Positions 12,720 through 25,600 of a stretch of DNA of 64,000 bases are shown one piece after another. The DNA is from Clavelina lepadiformis (Eukaryota; Chordata; Ascidiacea; Aplousobranchia; Clavelinidae). Where the stretch lies: assembly GCF_947623445.1 (NCBI RefSeq), contig NC_135240.1, positions 25,668,001 to 25,732,000 on the forward strand, in the 5' to 3' direction. The notes below the pieces were generated by a model, which worked only from the letters and a program-made list of their open reading frames with translations, made no database searches and was not told the DNA's origin. Position numbers and translations under genes: made by a program. The stretch's first letter is position 1; every line of letters begins with the position of its first letter.

Positions 12720-13727
12720 CATACATGTCAAACTCCCGGCCCGCGGGCCAAATCCAGCCCGCTTTACTATAAAATTTGGTCCGCGTAGTTATTTCATACA
12801 TTGAACTATTTCCGGCCCACGAGATCAGCATTGTACAGTATAACTTACTTTTTCAAGCAAGAAACAAGATTATAACAAATCGCACAATACACTAGCACAG
12901 TAGTTTCCCCACCATACGATAGAATAAATAGCTTTATTCTATCGCTTGTAACCTGGGCTGCAACAGAAGAATAATTAAAAATAGCCCAGTCAAAACTGCT
13001 CTTATTCAGCAGCGTCAGTTTAATTTTGGCAAGTCTAATAGTACGGCACCTTTCAATATGGCCAAACTTTGTAATGCAATTTCTAATTTTAACTTTCAAA
13101 TGCATAGTTTCCTTTACATTTTTTGATGCAGGCTACCTGTAGTACGGTCGTGTTTGACAGAATCTTATTACTGCATATCTGCGTATGAGCTTACGGTTAT
13201 AGGCCTATAGCTGTATAGCATACCGTAAGCCGTGTACATTCATTTTTTACATGTTTATTTTATCGGTCTACTTTGTGCTCATATTTGCGAGCGGCTTCTT
13301 TAAACACCCAGCAATGCGGCTCAGACTTAATAAAATATTTTTCAATTCATGTTGTTCCAACTGATTGCGCGGCCCAATTTCCGTGAAATACACTGATTTT
13401 CCCAAAGCCTTGTTTTCAATAATAAGCCTACTTCGTGGTAGGTAAGCTTTTATTCTATTTCATGGTTTATCGAGTGCGACGTATTTTTACTTTTTTTCGT
13501 CAATATTTGTTTGAGTTGTATTCGAAGAAGAATAATACACCGAGCTTTAAACATCAAAAACTTGGTGTTGTTTCGCTGCCTGTTCCAATTCATGTACTCG
13601 TGTCGGGAAACGGTCAGTCAAGTCACGTCAAGTTACGAAACATTCAAACAGTTATCATCCTTACGGCCCGCGGCGTTAAATTAGTTTTGAGATTTGGCCT
13701 TTGGTGCGATTGAGTTTGACACCCTTG
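12720..13727. mobile_element. hAT-like non-autonomous element (unit 1 copy)
   Basis: 1,008 bp bounded by imperfect terminal inverted repeats (left ...TGTCAAACTCCCGGCCCGC, right inverted GGGTGTCAAACTCAATCG). It is flanked by a perfect 8-bp target duplication CACTAAAA at 12,712-12,719 and 13,728-13,735. An empty site with one CACTAAAA sits in unit 2 at 27,042-27,049. The 8-bp duplication and the end sequence fit hAT elements. Internal ORFs (86 and 92 codons) resemble no transposase I recognise. Confidence 0.85.
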
Positions 13728-13943
13728 CACTAAAAGGTCGCATATCTATCGTAATTGCAAACGTTTTATCATACAAATGTTATGTTTTAGACTCTGATGT
13801 CGGAGCGGTATTTGGATCCGAAACACTTATACCGTAGAGCACAGATAAAAGGCAGGAAATTTGTTATTCTTCTGTAGGCGTCAAAACGAACATCCTATAA
13901 ACAGGAAATAAAAATCATACCGCGTTTGTGATGGTAAAGAAAC

Positions 13944-15455
13944 GGTTTGGCGACACTTAATCACGCGACACTTAATCACGCGACACATAATCACCGACAC
14001 ATAATCACTAGGACATTTAATCACGCGACTCTTAATCACGCGACACATAATCACTAGGACATTTAATCACGCGACACATAATCACTAGGACATTTAATCA
14101 CGCGACATTTAATCACACATTTACAGTATCGGCTACCGTACACACTAGGTAACAATGTCATGCATGGGAAATGTAAGCAACTGCACGAAGATAAACTAAA
14201 ATCTCGCTTGACAGATAACGGTCAACTGTGTCAACACGATGACTGTCATCGTGTTGGTGATATTTCTGGCTAAATAACAAAGAGTTTCTAGCTGGTGGAA
14301 GTCAACTTTAAACCAATGTTTTCTGAATTTGACGGTTTAATTTAAATTATAATTAGAATTGTCGCGATACCCATCTATGCGTATATGTGTTGTACTTCGC
14401 TTTTGCAAAACTTTGTTTTAAGAAAGGTAATAGGTAAAAAGTTTTTTCTTCACGTCAGAACCGTTTTGATGGTACTTTGATCAAGAGCTTCGGTGACAAT
14501 AGAATAATGTTACATATTACATAGGTTATACGTAGCAATGCAAAATGACATGTTATTTCCTGATTGGCTAATGTGTTTCTATAAAAACTAAGGTTTGGTT
14601 AAAATCTCCTCTTCTTGTCTCTACACATAATATCAGTTTTACCTTCTGGACTGTTCATTACTGAATTGGAGTTATAGTTTTGTTTAAATGTGAAAAGATG
14701 ATGAAAATGTTTCTAATGTGATACAACTTATTTCGGACAATATAACAATTAGACTTTATGAAGCTGGTGTTGATTTAAAGAAACATTATAGAGAAAGCCG
14801 GCGAAAAAGAGTCAAAGACAATTGTCGGGGAGTTCTAAAAGAAAGACTAATAGCCTTTGGCTTTAGGCCAACCTTAAAAGCAATCCACATCGCCATCCCT
14901 ACAGAGAGATGCACACGAGCTTGAATTACTGAATTTTCCTCACGCTTTTCCAATATTCGTTCTCTACAAAATAAATTCAGGCTATTCAGTACTCCTTTTG
15001 ATGTGGACGCCAATACCATTCCCGAAAAATTTCAAATGGACCTTATTCAAGTGTGAATACATATATTTTGCTCTTTTTGTGATTGGTATGATTGAGATTG
15101 CAGCAATGTAGCGTAATATACTGAAATGAGTGTGAATTATAGTATTAATGAAAGTTCCGGCCCGCCAAAGAGTTGTACACTCGACATTTGGCCTGTGACT
15201 AGCAAAAGGTTGCCGACCCCTGCTATAGACAAAGGCTCTGTCCAAGTGCTGTCGCATCCAAGTGATTATGTGTCGCGTGATTAAATGTCGCGTGATTAAG
15301 CATCCAAATCGCGTGATTAAATGTCCTAGTGATTATGTGTCGCGTGATTAAATGTCCTAGTGATTATGTGTCGCGTGATTAAGTGTCCTAGTGATTATGT
15401 GTCGGTGATAAAGTGTCGCGTGATTAAGTGTCGCGTGATTAAGTGTCGGTACACC
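13944..15455. mobile_element. Foldback-like transposon with terminal arrays of a 14-17 bp motif
   Basis: 1,512 bp found only in unit 1, flanked by a perfect 8-bp duplication AAAGAAAC (13,936-13,943 and 15,456-15,463). The ends are inverted (GGTNTNNCGACACTTAATCACGCGACAC). Each end continues as an array of GACAC(A/T)TAATCAC units joined by GC or TAGG: about 165 bp on the left (13,951-14,117) and about 190 bp on the right (15,262-15,447) in reverse orientation. The interior holds no recognised transposase; ORFs of 68-91 codons are present. The 8-bp duplication suggests hAT-type mobilisation, and the arrays suggest a foldback-like structure. Confidence 0.85.
15150..15222 (-). mobile_element. Solo hAT terminal fragment nested in the array-ended element
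   Basis: On the minus strand this reads CAGGGGTCGGCAACCTTTTG and then GCGGGCCGGAAC, the familiar end of Charlie-type hAT elements. No matching second end was found inside the host element, so it is probably a captured or truncated piece. Confidence 0.5.
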
Positions 15456-15845
15456 AAAGAAACGTGCTTTAGACACTGCCTTTATTTGCTTCTTCTAGGT
15501 CTCAATGCCTTGGGTTGCTAATGTATCTTGCAAAAAGCCTCATTCTTTAATTCCCGACACTTAACAATAACACTGAACAACTGGAGTAATTTCAACATGT
15601 ACAGAATTTAGTTTCAGGAAACTTACAACATCTTAAAAACTCATTATCTTGATAATAAATTATTCATAAATGGTTTCCATGAAAAAAGCTCATTCTTAGG
15701 TAAGGCTTTACTAACCTTGCTTAACATACACAGTTCTAAAACGCGAAATACGATGCCAACACACAGATCAAAACAACTCACAACCTTTACAAGGCTTTAG
15801 AATGAATCGGTTGAATGGATCAATAAATGTCTTTACTAACCTAAC

Positions 15846-16400
15846 AATTTTCGCTCAACTGACAAAATTGAAAGAGTTCTCACTCAGATTACTTCTTATA
15901 CGTGTATGCTGCCTGTTAAAATTATAACATAACAAACATATAACGATTGACTTGGCTACGCGGATATGTGTTGGGTCACGATGTGCCATTTTTATGGAGA
16001 CAAAAATATATGCATCATTTAGACAAAAGCCTAGTGACGTATGTATACCGCACACGTCTAGTTGTTTGACTACATTCTTTGTGTTGTTTTGTGTGTTAAG
16101 AAATCTTGCTCCATTACCACTTTTGACTTGCATTTTTCTAAAATCGGTTGTCGGTTTTGTTAAAAAATAATGCAGAAAGCTTTTGATTTGTTAACTTTAA
16201 CTATTTTTTCTTTCACATTGAAAATCGTCAGGAAAAACACACAATGACTCACAAAAACATTGACTGTCAAACCTTCGAAGCTTCATGCCAATTGCCAACT
16301 GTTTAGGTGCCAACAAAAATTTCTTGTAGAGCATGTAATGCAGCATATAGAAGTTACAATCATTACAGCATGTACGTTGTAACATAAAACAAATTTACAA
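15846..16400. other. Highly conserved block between units, no confirmed gene
   Basis: Nearly base-identical to 30,436-30,990 (I see about one indel and one substitution), while sequence on its left differs often. It contains overlapping ORFs of 92 codons (minus, 15,855-16,133) and 72 codons (plus, 15,952-16,170), identical in both units. Identity alone cannot separate a functional element from recent gene conversion. Confidence 0.5.
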
Positions 16401-16575
16401 GATCAACGTAGTGTGTTACCAGACATTCACATAACCATGTTTGTAGAATCTGAATTTGCCGGGATAGGGCAGCACGATATGTCTTGAGGTAAAAATTAAT
16501 GTATCTGTACCTAATTGATTCACAAACTTTCACATTAGTCTGTTTTTAACAATAATCTGCAACCTGTGGCCTCCT

Positions 16576-16884
16576 GTCTTACAAGACGGGCATTTTCGGA
16601 ATGAGATGGTTGATATTTTCAAACCTGGCTACCTGAAGCAGCTGAGTGTTCAATCTAATGCACAAATACCGAAGAGGCCCCATACCACAAGTAGCAAAGT
16701 GGATTCCATCGAATATTCCAGTAAACTGCAAAAAAGTAACCTGAAGAAGTTTTGGTTTAAACAGAAAAAAAAGCAGGAAAGTATTGTTAATGCAGTAGAA
16801 TTTAATTTCGATACTTTTAGGAGACTACAAATTGGGCAAAAGTGCCGAATCGGGCGAGTTCTACTGTACCGCACCCGCACATAA
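16576..16884 (+). pseudogene. Orphan last exon of a CCP/7TM receptor relative (unit 1)
   Basis: Plus-strand frame reading QDGHFRNEMVDIFKPGYLKQL, closely related to the helix-8 and tail segment of copies A and B (RDGEFRNEIVDIFRPGYLKQL). No TM7 helix, splice acceptor or upstream receptor exon is seen on this strand. The open frame continues about 70 codons past the similarity. It lies opposite in strand to the intact genes, so it is probably a relic of an inverted paralogue. Confidence 0.65.
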
Positions 16885-17505
16885 TTTTTAGTACTATAAT
16901 GTACGCAATAGTTGATACAATCAATTGCCGCCATTGTTACGATTGGCTCGTATTTGACATGACTAATGTTACTGCATCTTTGTTCTTAGGACGCATTGCC
17001 GTGAGCAGTGATATTTGGTTCAATATAAGAACTTCCAATGTATTTTTATTCGTCTGATATACGAAGAGCTAAGTGTAAAAAGAGCTAATATTTCATAGAT
17101 TATACAAACTAAAACGGAAGTGCGACGCAGTTTGCTTTCAAATAGATAAACGAGCAACATGTTGCTTTTGCGTTATCATTACAGAGATCACTTGCTTACA
17201 TGTGTTGGGATCTTAGCTTGAAGAGACAAAAACTGTTGGAGGGTGAATTAACAAAAGCGCTACATTACAATCTTACACTTAAAATATTTTTTATGTCACA
17301 ACGTGGCCTTATTAAATACAGTATATACGATAACGCTAGTGTAGCGTTTTAAGTTTCGACTGTCGCAAGTTTTTCTTGATACTTACTGAACACAACTGGT
17401 CAAGATAAGCTTGTCATACTAGACCTTTTCAATAAACAAAGCTACTGTACAGGCCGCATATGCCAGGATTATGTTTGATCTTGATGTTCTACATAACATA
17501 TAGCC

Positions 17506-17927
17506 CAGGAGTGTCCAACCCGTGGCCCGCGGGAAGGTTCTGAGTGGCCCGGGTGGTATTTTTCGAAATGACTTATATTATCAACTGAATCGCCTACTTA
17601 ATTTATGGCGAACTTACATTCCGAGAAATTGGCTTTTATTGTAGGCTATGCTGTTTTTGTCTATTGCTCTATACTATAGATAGAGCAATAGATAGTAGAG
17701 CAATAGATAATATAGATAATAGAGCAATAGATAGATAATATACTATAGTCTCTAGTGCAGGGGTGCACAACTGTTCAAGTTAATTTTATTGCATCACAAT
17801 TTATTTGTAAGATTAGAATTTTGGTGTGAGTGTTTTAATTAGAAATTAGCAGTAAACACTCAAGTGGCCCGCGCAAACATTCGTACATCGCATGTGGCCC
17901 TTCGGCCAAAAAGGTTAGACACCTCTG
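17506..17927. mobile_element. Short hAT-like element unique to unit 2
   Basis: 422 bp. The left end CAGGAGTGTCCAACCCGTGG and the inverted right end CAGAGGTGTCTAACC match as terminal inverted repeats. The flanks ATATAGCC (17,498-17,505) and ATATACCC (17,928-17,935) are an 8-bp target duplication with one change. Unit 1 has the uninterrupted CATATAGCCTATTGTG at about 3,770. A second CAGGGGTG-type start at 17,758 inside it may be a nested end. Confidence 0.85.
17661..17748. repeat. ATAGAGCAATAGATA-type simple repeat
   Basis: Irregular tandem repeats of AGAGCAATAGAT and ATAGATAATA inside the short hAT-like element; probably expanded after insertion. Confidence 0.7.
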
Positions 17928-18543
17928 ATATACCCTATTGTGTTAAATGTTTGAAATTAATCATTTGAAGAGACCTAGTATACTCGAAAAATTCAAACTT
18001 TAGCAATTTTTAAAATTAATTCTTGTATTTTCAAAAGTTTGGCGTTTGCTTCAGTCCATCCATATTACTAATGTGTGTTACTGAATATGATATGTCTCTA
18101 TTTGATTGTCCAAACTATATAAAAAGTTTGAGGGCAACATAACCTTTGCCAGGCATCCAGGAAAATTAAGCCAGTGGTGAAAAGGTTTTTTGATATTGAG
18201 GTTCCGAACTAAAAAGATTGAAATAAATAGAGTTTGTCATAACCTATTAAAAAACAATTTGGGAAGGTGACACCCGGGTTTCTGGAATCCTTTCTCCACA
18301 ATATATTGCTTTCTTCATATCATCTGGTGATTTCACGCAAACAAGCCGTAATCTTTTTACCGAGCCCAAACATCTTTTTAGTTCGACAACGTTTTCGACC
18401 AAACAATCATCAACAGTTACAGTTGACCACTCAAGATATGGCTACACAAGCACTCTTTCCAGATCTAAAGTTGCAATTAATAACAATTGTCTAGTATAAT
18501 TATTATTTGTCACAACTTTCGTCTTTTTCTTAGTTAGTTTCTC

Positions 18544-18729
18544 AACTTCATCGTGTACAGCGCGAGAGATCAAGATTTTCGGAATGAGATCGTCGATATT
18601 TTCAGACCGGGTTGCTTGAAGCAGCTGAGTTTTCCATCTAATGCCCAAACACCGAAGAAGAGTAGAAACTCAAGTAAAAAAGTGGATTCTAGCGAGAACA
18701 TTATTGAAGCTGGTAACACACAACAATGA
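18544..18729 (+). pseudogene. Third orphan terminal exon of the receptor family
   Basis: 62-codon frame beginning NFIVYSARDQDFRNEIVDIF, matching the end of TM7, helix 8 and tail of copies A and B (NVIVYSARDGEFRNEIVDIF), and ending at TGA. A TTTTTCTTAG acceptor-like site lies just upstream, but the bases between it and the match hold an in-frame TAG. It is absent from the equivalent place in unit 1 (about 4,460-4,500). It is closer to the functional exons than the other two relics. Confidence 0.65.
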
Positions 18730-19663
18730 AAGCAAACGTCGCTTTAGCAAAGAGTACAAAGTTGGTTTTTCAGTTTTTAAACCAATCTTAACATACACAG
18801 GCAGTTGTCAACGGCCTGGAACAAGTTACTTTTATCTTGATTCCAGCTGAAAACCTTCTTCAGTGAAAGATGTTGTAATTTACTTATCTAGACTAAATGC
18901 TTCTAAAATTTCAGTCATTTTTAAAAGACTTTTACAAGTAAATGTACGAAAATACGCGCTAGCTTAACTATAGAGTGTATCAATTTTCTAAAAATATTTT
19001 GAAACAGCTTAAAATGAATATATGTTGTACTTAAAGAGCATTTTGTAAAGAACTGCTCAAATTTGCCACGGGCCTGCAGTTGGTTAATTCGGCCTTGATA
19101 TTATAGCATATACTACATAGCTGTCCAAGTTTTCTCACGTATTTTCATCGTCAATCTGTTTCTTTTATTTTTAACTATAATGACGTTATTCTGCTTGATT
19201 CTAAAATTCCGTTTTGTGAACCCTCTTCCACTGCAATAAAATACAAAGTTTGTTGTTTAAACCTAAATGGTTTTTGATATGGGCAAAAATTATTATAAAC
19301 TATATAAGTTATGATCTTGTGCGAGTGGATGTTATTAAATTCCCCCACGACGATCAGCTGTTTTGATATTCTCATATAACCAAATATTACTTCCCACATT
19401 ATTTTCTTGCCGTACATTCACTTTAAATTTAATTGCTTGATTCTGCCGATGTCTCATTCATCCAACGAAAAACTATGTCTCTCTACATAGTAAGCCCAAA
19501 CACAAGTGTTTTTTGACCCATTGACTTCACCTTTTGAAAACTAAACTAATGGAAACTTTCCAGCGAACTCTTAATACAATTACATTCGTTTACCCTTTGT
19601 CAGCACGTTAAAACACAAAAATATGTGATGCTGCTATACAGTTATATATTTTTTATATTTTGT

Positions 19664-22600
19664 CTAAAGCGTGGTTTCTTTTGATGTTTTTGGCTGATCC
19701 GTCTCTGAAGAATTTGCTTTGTTACTTGTGATGTGGTCTTTTTTCGGTTTCTCTACACCTGACTGAACATTCAGTTGCTTCAGGTAACCAGGTCTAAAAA
19801 TATCCACAATTTCATTCCGAAATTCGCCATCCCTCGCGCTGTATACAATGACGTTGACTAAGCTGAAACAAAACATAAATGGTTGAACATATTTTGCTGT
19901 AAGAAAGCAGTTTTAAAGATAAATTCTTGATAATTCTTTATAAATAAAGAACCTGTTTGTCATGCTGAGATAAAAGCAAACCAAGAAAGGTGGTGCAATG
20001 TTGTCGCAAGTTAACTGACCAGCATAGAATAAGGAACCCACGACAACGATAGGAACTAAACAAGATGGGGAAATAACGACTCAAAACGGGTTTTAGTTGA
20101 AAATAGATAGAAATAGATAGGCATATAAAAGAAAAGCTTAGCTTATTTCATCTGATTATTATTAGCACAAATCGCACATAATTTGCTCAATAAATCACGT
20201 TGTTATACGAATTTCATCGATAAACACAGCTATAAGTACTTAATGTAATTGTGAATCCAAATTGCATGATTGCTAAAGTCTTTAGCACAGACAACTTTCG
20301 TTTCCTCATACGTTTCGATGTCGGTGAAGATTGATCATTAGCGTTTATTTTCTTTTGCTTATCCGCCTTGTATACAAAAGCTGCTGTAAAGAGGCAAGAA
20401 GCAGTCTATAAAAAGAAACAGATGTAAAATTTTGCACAGAATGACCTTCTTTAAATCTTGCTTACTTATAATAGCTAAACATAATCATATTTCCTTTTGC
20501 AAGCTATAACATTATCTTCACCATTTTACAAACATGATTTGAAAAGTCAAATGATTGCCAAAAACTGTTCTATTCAATTGTTTTATTTTTCTGATCCAAA
20601 AAATATTAGAAAATTTTACAGACAGTGATTAATACCCTAGGAAAATTACTCACGAGTATGGCAAAAGGAACAACATAAAAAATTGTCATGACAACAGTTG
20701 CAGCAGAATAGTCTAAGTTTGAAGAAACTTCGGTAAGCGCAGGATAGTAAAGGAAGGTTGGTGCGAAGTAGGTGTAAATGAACTGATCAGGAAACCAAGC
20801 TGAAATAGAAACAGGTAACATCAGTGTGTTTAGGAAATTTAAACCGATTTTTGTTCCATATTGAACAAACATAACTTTTCTTAGCTTAATTTCTTACCCG
20901 GGACAGTGGCGCTTAACAATGCTAAAGACCACACTACACCCAGACCTAGATAAACTGCTGAATTCAGTTGCCATTTGTAGTGTATCGGCTTTACAATAGC
21001 GTAAAGCCTTTCGCCGCCCATATAAACCAAGTGGTAAAGCGAAGAGGAAAAGGTGAGTATAAGAAACATCGCGCCAACATAAGCTTGTGGAGAACTTTGC
21101 AATTTCCACTGCCGGTCGTTCAGTTCAACTGCAGTCAAGGTCATCGACCAGCTGAAATTAAAGCTCACCACGACCAAAATCTGTATGCCTGAAGCAGAAG
21201 TGTGTACAAAATCAAACTTAAATTAAGTGTAAAAATAAAAAGAGGTATAAAGTTGAAATAAAATGGAAGACATTTGGTAACTCTATTCTCACCTGTCAAG
21301 ATATCAGCAAATGCAAGAGAAGTTTTGCAGATGTCCATTTTAGACGATTTTCCTCGGTTGAGGCGTTTGCATCCAACCCAAATAACCAAAGCATTGCAAA
21401 CAAAAATTGCCAAACCAAAGAGTAGAACAAAAAAGAGAAATGGACCTGCTTTTTCCATACCGCACGCTTGACATTCTAACAGGGGTTTGTCGAAGCACTC
21501 ATAACGGATGTCCGGAGTGGATCCAACGCAAAACCCCGGATATCCGCAGATGCTTGTGATATTTGTGATATTTCGGTCATTTTGAGGATCTCTTGTGTTG
21601 TTGATGTCAATTGCATCCAATGCTCTACGCGGTCCCAAAAAGGTGTACGTAACGGGAATGAAGATATTAGGAAGTGCTATAAAATAAAATCATGTGAAAA
21701 CATTATGTTCCCTCTGTAGACTTTATTGCAAAAAATAACGAAATTACTTTTGAAACAAACAGCGGAGGTTCTGTCCGGAAGCCACCCATATCCTGTACAA
21801 GTTATAGTTGGACTTCCGGCAAGAGAAAAAGATTCTTCGCAAGCAAACACTATTGTGCTCTCCAAGGAATAGAATCCATTTTTATTCAGAGTTGGTTCAC
21901 TCAAAATAAGCACATTTTTCCCAGGAGATGGAGGTTTACTTCTGCAAACTAAAAATACGATTAAAATAATTAACATTTTGGACAAATTTTATAGTTATTA
22001 TGCAACAAATAACAAAATAGGAATAAAGTCCATAATCTTAATTAACTATACATGATCTACTGTACAGTTCATAAGCTACAGTACTTAGGATTGAAATGGT
22101 TTTTAATGCAAACAATATCTAAACCTGATCGACAGACTGGGAATTCGTTGACTGATTCCATCTCCAGGCTCCATTTGTTACCAGCTTGGCAAATACTCAC
22201 AGAACCATATGGAGCAACCATCTCCAAGTCACCATGGCAGTGATAAGTTATCGAAGCACCTTCGTTGAATGGATATTTACCGGAGTAGTTACCATTTTGT
22301 AAAGGCAGTGGGTTTCCACAACCTGCATTTTTATTGTGTTGTCAGTTTTAGTCGCAAACTTGCCCCAATGTCTATGTATAGCTTAGAACACATAGACTTA
22401 TGATGACAGTTGTCTCTTGATTGTTTGAATTGATACTGGTTATTTAACACAATACTTTATTTTGGTCTATCACATAAAGAAATTTAGGGAAATCTAAAAC
22501 ATCTGTTATGTTAATTAACCTTTAAACCACCAACGCTCCCAACGTTTCAGAAAACAAGTGATCACTTCTACCTGATTGAGGAATACCACATATCGGAGGT

Positions 22601-25600
22601 TTAACTAAGCTCCAAGAACCGTTTCCTAGACAGGTAGTTATTGTAGAATCGTTCGTTGAATGACCTGGTTTGCAAACATACTCATAGCTTGATCCTTCTG
22701 TGTTCGATAGAGCTTTGATATTTGTGTTAGCTACAGGCGGTGGTGGATAACAAACTAAACAAATGCAAAAATATTTAATGACAGTCTATTGAAGTAACTC
22801 GGTTTAATTTATGCCGTTTTTGTTTTAGGGCATTAAACCAATGTCAATGATGGTTTGGACTACAATGCATGAATTGAATAAAGTTAATGATAAAAAATAC
22901 TTCTGCTATTCGTTTCTCTATCACATAACCTGCGCAAAATACTGTACCTTTTACGCAAGATGGTAGTTCCGGTGTCCACACACCGTTATCGCAACTCAGT
23001 GTTGGGCTTCCAATAAGACTGAACCCGTTTTTGCACTTGTAAGTTATAACTGATCTAAAATCAAAGCCATAGGGATTTATTGATGATTGAGCTACAATTT
23101 CCAAGCCATGTCTTGATCCTGGTGGTAATTGAGCGCATCCTTAACAAAAATAGCTTGTGCATTATGCAGAAACAAAAATTATAAAATGCAATAAGGTAAA
23201 AACCAATTTTTACCGCTGTTGCAAGTGGGAAATTCAATCGACCCTTGCCTCAGGCTCCACATATTTCCTGCCACACAACGGCTGGTACTGCCACTAGGAT
23301 TATCGATTGTAAATCCATAATCGCAGACGTATGTCACAGTGTCGCTTTCATTGTAGTAGGCCTGCTGCTCGTAAAATCGACCGTTTTTTAATGGCGGTGG
23401 ATTGCCACAACCTGACAATGTTGTGGGAAATGTAGAAGTTAGCAAATGATAACATTTTCAGTTTCAACCCTTCTTTGAGTTGACATTCGCATTCAAATCA
23501 GATTCTTAAGATGTTCAAACCTACATTGGACCTTTCATTTACCTGGGGGAGGAGGTAGTTTACATGCTGAAAGAGACTCATCATCTTTTGGAAACAAAGG
23601 AACCCATTTTCCATCGCTATCACATACTATTGTCTTAGTACGAAAATTAGAAAAGCCTGGTTCGCAGGCGTAGTCAACTGTCCACGTTTGCAGCGTAGAT
23701 AGAGCGTTAGTAACCGCATTTTCTTCCAATGGCGTTGGGCCGCAGTCTGCAAACACAAAACAACTTTCTATTTATAGCTTACTTGATGAAAAACAATTTG
23801 GAAAGTAGTCCCATCTAGAAGTATAACATTACTTAATATGTGATAATTAAGCCTCACTTGACAAAGTTACAAGTCGGGCTTTGCGGATCGCGTTTAGGTT
23901 CGAATTTAAGATTGACAAAACATTCGGTCAGATACGCGCCCGAATTTATACTCATACTCTGCCATATTTAAGTTGTAATCTCATTTTCTTTGCACGAATT
24001 TGCATCTGCGTGGACTGCATGCTATAAACCTCCCCCAGAGAGCAAAGCGTAGCTTACCAATTGATGAAAATCAAAGAATTATATAAAAAAATGACTCTGA
24101 TTTATTCAATAAATTTAACTTTTTGGCCAAACTCGGGCTTCAAACAAATGTTCGGGTTCGGGCATGATTCGGGTTAACAACATGAGCTCCTTTTACAACT
24201 CTGTACCTTGGTAACATAGCGGAGGTTTTCCTATTTCTCCGTTAATCGTCCAATTCCAATTCCCCTCAATACATGTAAGTGTTGCATTCCTCACTAAAAT
24301 ATATTCCGGTTTACAGCTAAATCTAACTTCGACCCCATGTGAGAAAGACATCCCTTCCTTGTAGCCTTGTACTTTGTCCAGAAGAAACGACCCGCCCGAA
24401 GGCTCTGTCGGCAGGGCACCGCAAACTGCATAAAGACAACTTAAAACAACGTAAAAGTTTACGAAAAATGATTTTACATCATTTATGCAAACGTTATGTA
24501 TTAATTCTTGACAGATATTGCTTAAAAGCTACAAGTTATTTTTACCAGGCCGACACTTGGGAAATATTTTGGATCCAGATTCCGTAATCCACGAACTACG
24601 ACAAATCACATTAGGGCCATCGGGATCAATTAGTCCATACCCGTCATAGCATGTATACGTCAGAATATCGCCCTCATTGCTTGAAGGAATATTGAGAAGG
24701 TATCCGTTTTGAATCGTAGGCGGATTTCCGCATCCTATGTGATGAAGAATGTAAGAATATTTTTCGACAGATTTTGTATCGCTCAGTATATTTTTCATCA
24801 TTACTTGCGGAGAGGAGAATAACGCTGATGATAATGTGTGCGTAATTTGCTGTTTGTCGTGAGTAGTCATTACATTATTTATACATATTTTACATTTTTT
24901 GCAAATGAACAAAATTTCAACCAAAAACAGTTTTAATTGAAAATCAAATTTGACGGAAAACGCTGCTGAAGAAAAACGTTTAAGAACAACATTTTACCTT
25001 GTTCTGGAAAACGACATAATGGAAGTTTGTTGAGGTCCCAATAAACTTTGTTTCCTTTTCTTCTGCAAGTAGATGTGGTCATATCACTTGTGGACAATCC
25101 TTGATTACAAATGTAGTGAGCAACCGATCCTTCAGTTGTTGAAGATACTCTTATTGTTGCATTTGCTGCTTGTGGAGGATTTCCACAATCTGAGTAAATT
25201 TAAAATATTTTTTCTCATAAAAAATATAACTAAACGGTAAATTTTCTAAACTAAAGTTTGTGTCAATGTTCGGTTTCTGGGTAAATGTTTAACGACAAAC
25301 CTACCGACAGAAAAAAAATATACCATGTAATGCTGTGATGAGTAATGCAACTGATTTCAATGTTTGTTGTAGTTATCTAACAATTTCTTAAAACTCTAAA
25401 AAATAATGATTTACCAGGTTCACATCTGGGAAATGCACTCGTTTCTAAGCTCCATTTGTTTCCAATAAGGCAAATACTCTTTTCTCCCACTGGAGCCCAT
25501 AGCTGGAATCCATCAACACAGGAGTAGGTTATCGTTTGGTCAACTTCATGCACATGATTTATTTGGCGTTCACTTTCATATGCTCCATTTATTAATAGCG

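Larger units (their letters stand above)
3562..17279. repeat. Segmental tandem duplication, unit 1 (13.7 kb)
   Basis: Unit 1 matches unit 2 (17,280-31,887) in the same orientation over its whole length. The left edge is set by the shared AAAATATTTTTTAT followed by CACAA(T/C)GTGGCC at 3562 and 17,280. The right edge is set by the shared ...CAATCTTACACT ending at 17,279 and 31,887, after which the sequences differ. The unit holds copy A, a hAT-like insertion (12,720-13,727), an array-ended transposon found only here (13,944-15,455) and a plus-strand orphan exon (16,576-16,884). Confidence 0.9.

Noticed and set aside
12845..13713. 86- and 92-codon ORFs inside the 1-kb hAT-like element as genes
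   Set aside because: No transposase motif; open frames in both copies reflect shared sequence.
13951..14117. CRISPR-like array of short repeats
   Set aside because: Linkers are 2-4 bp, an inverted copy closes the other end, and an 8-bp target duplication flanks the whole; it is a transposon terminus in an animal genome.
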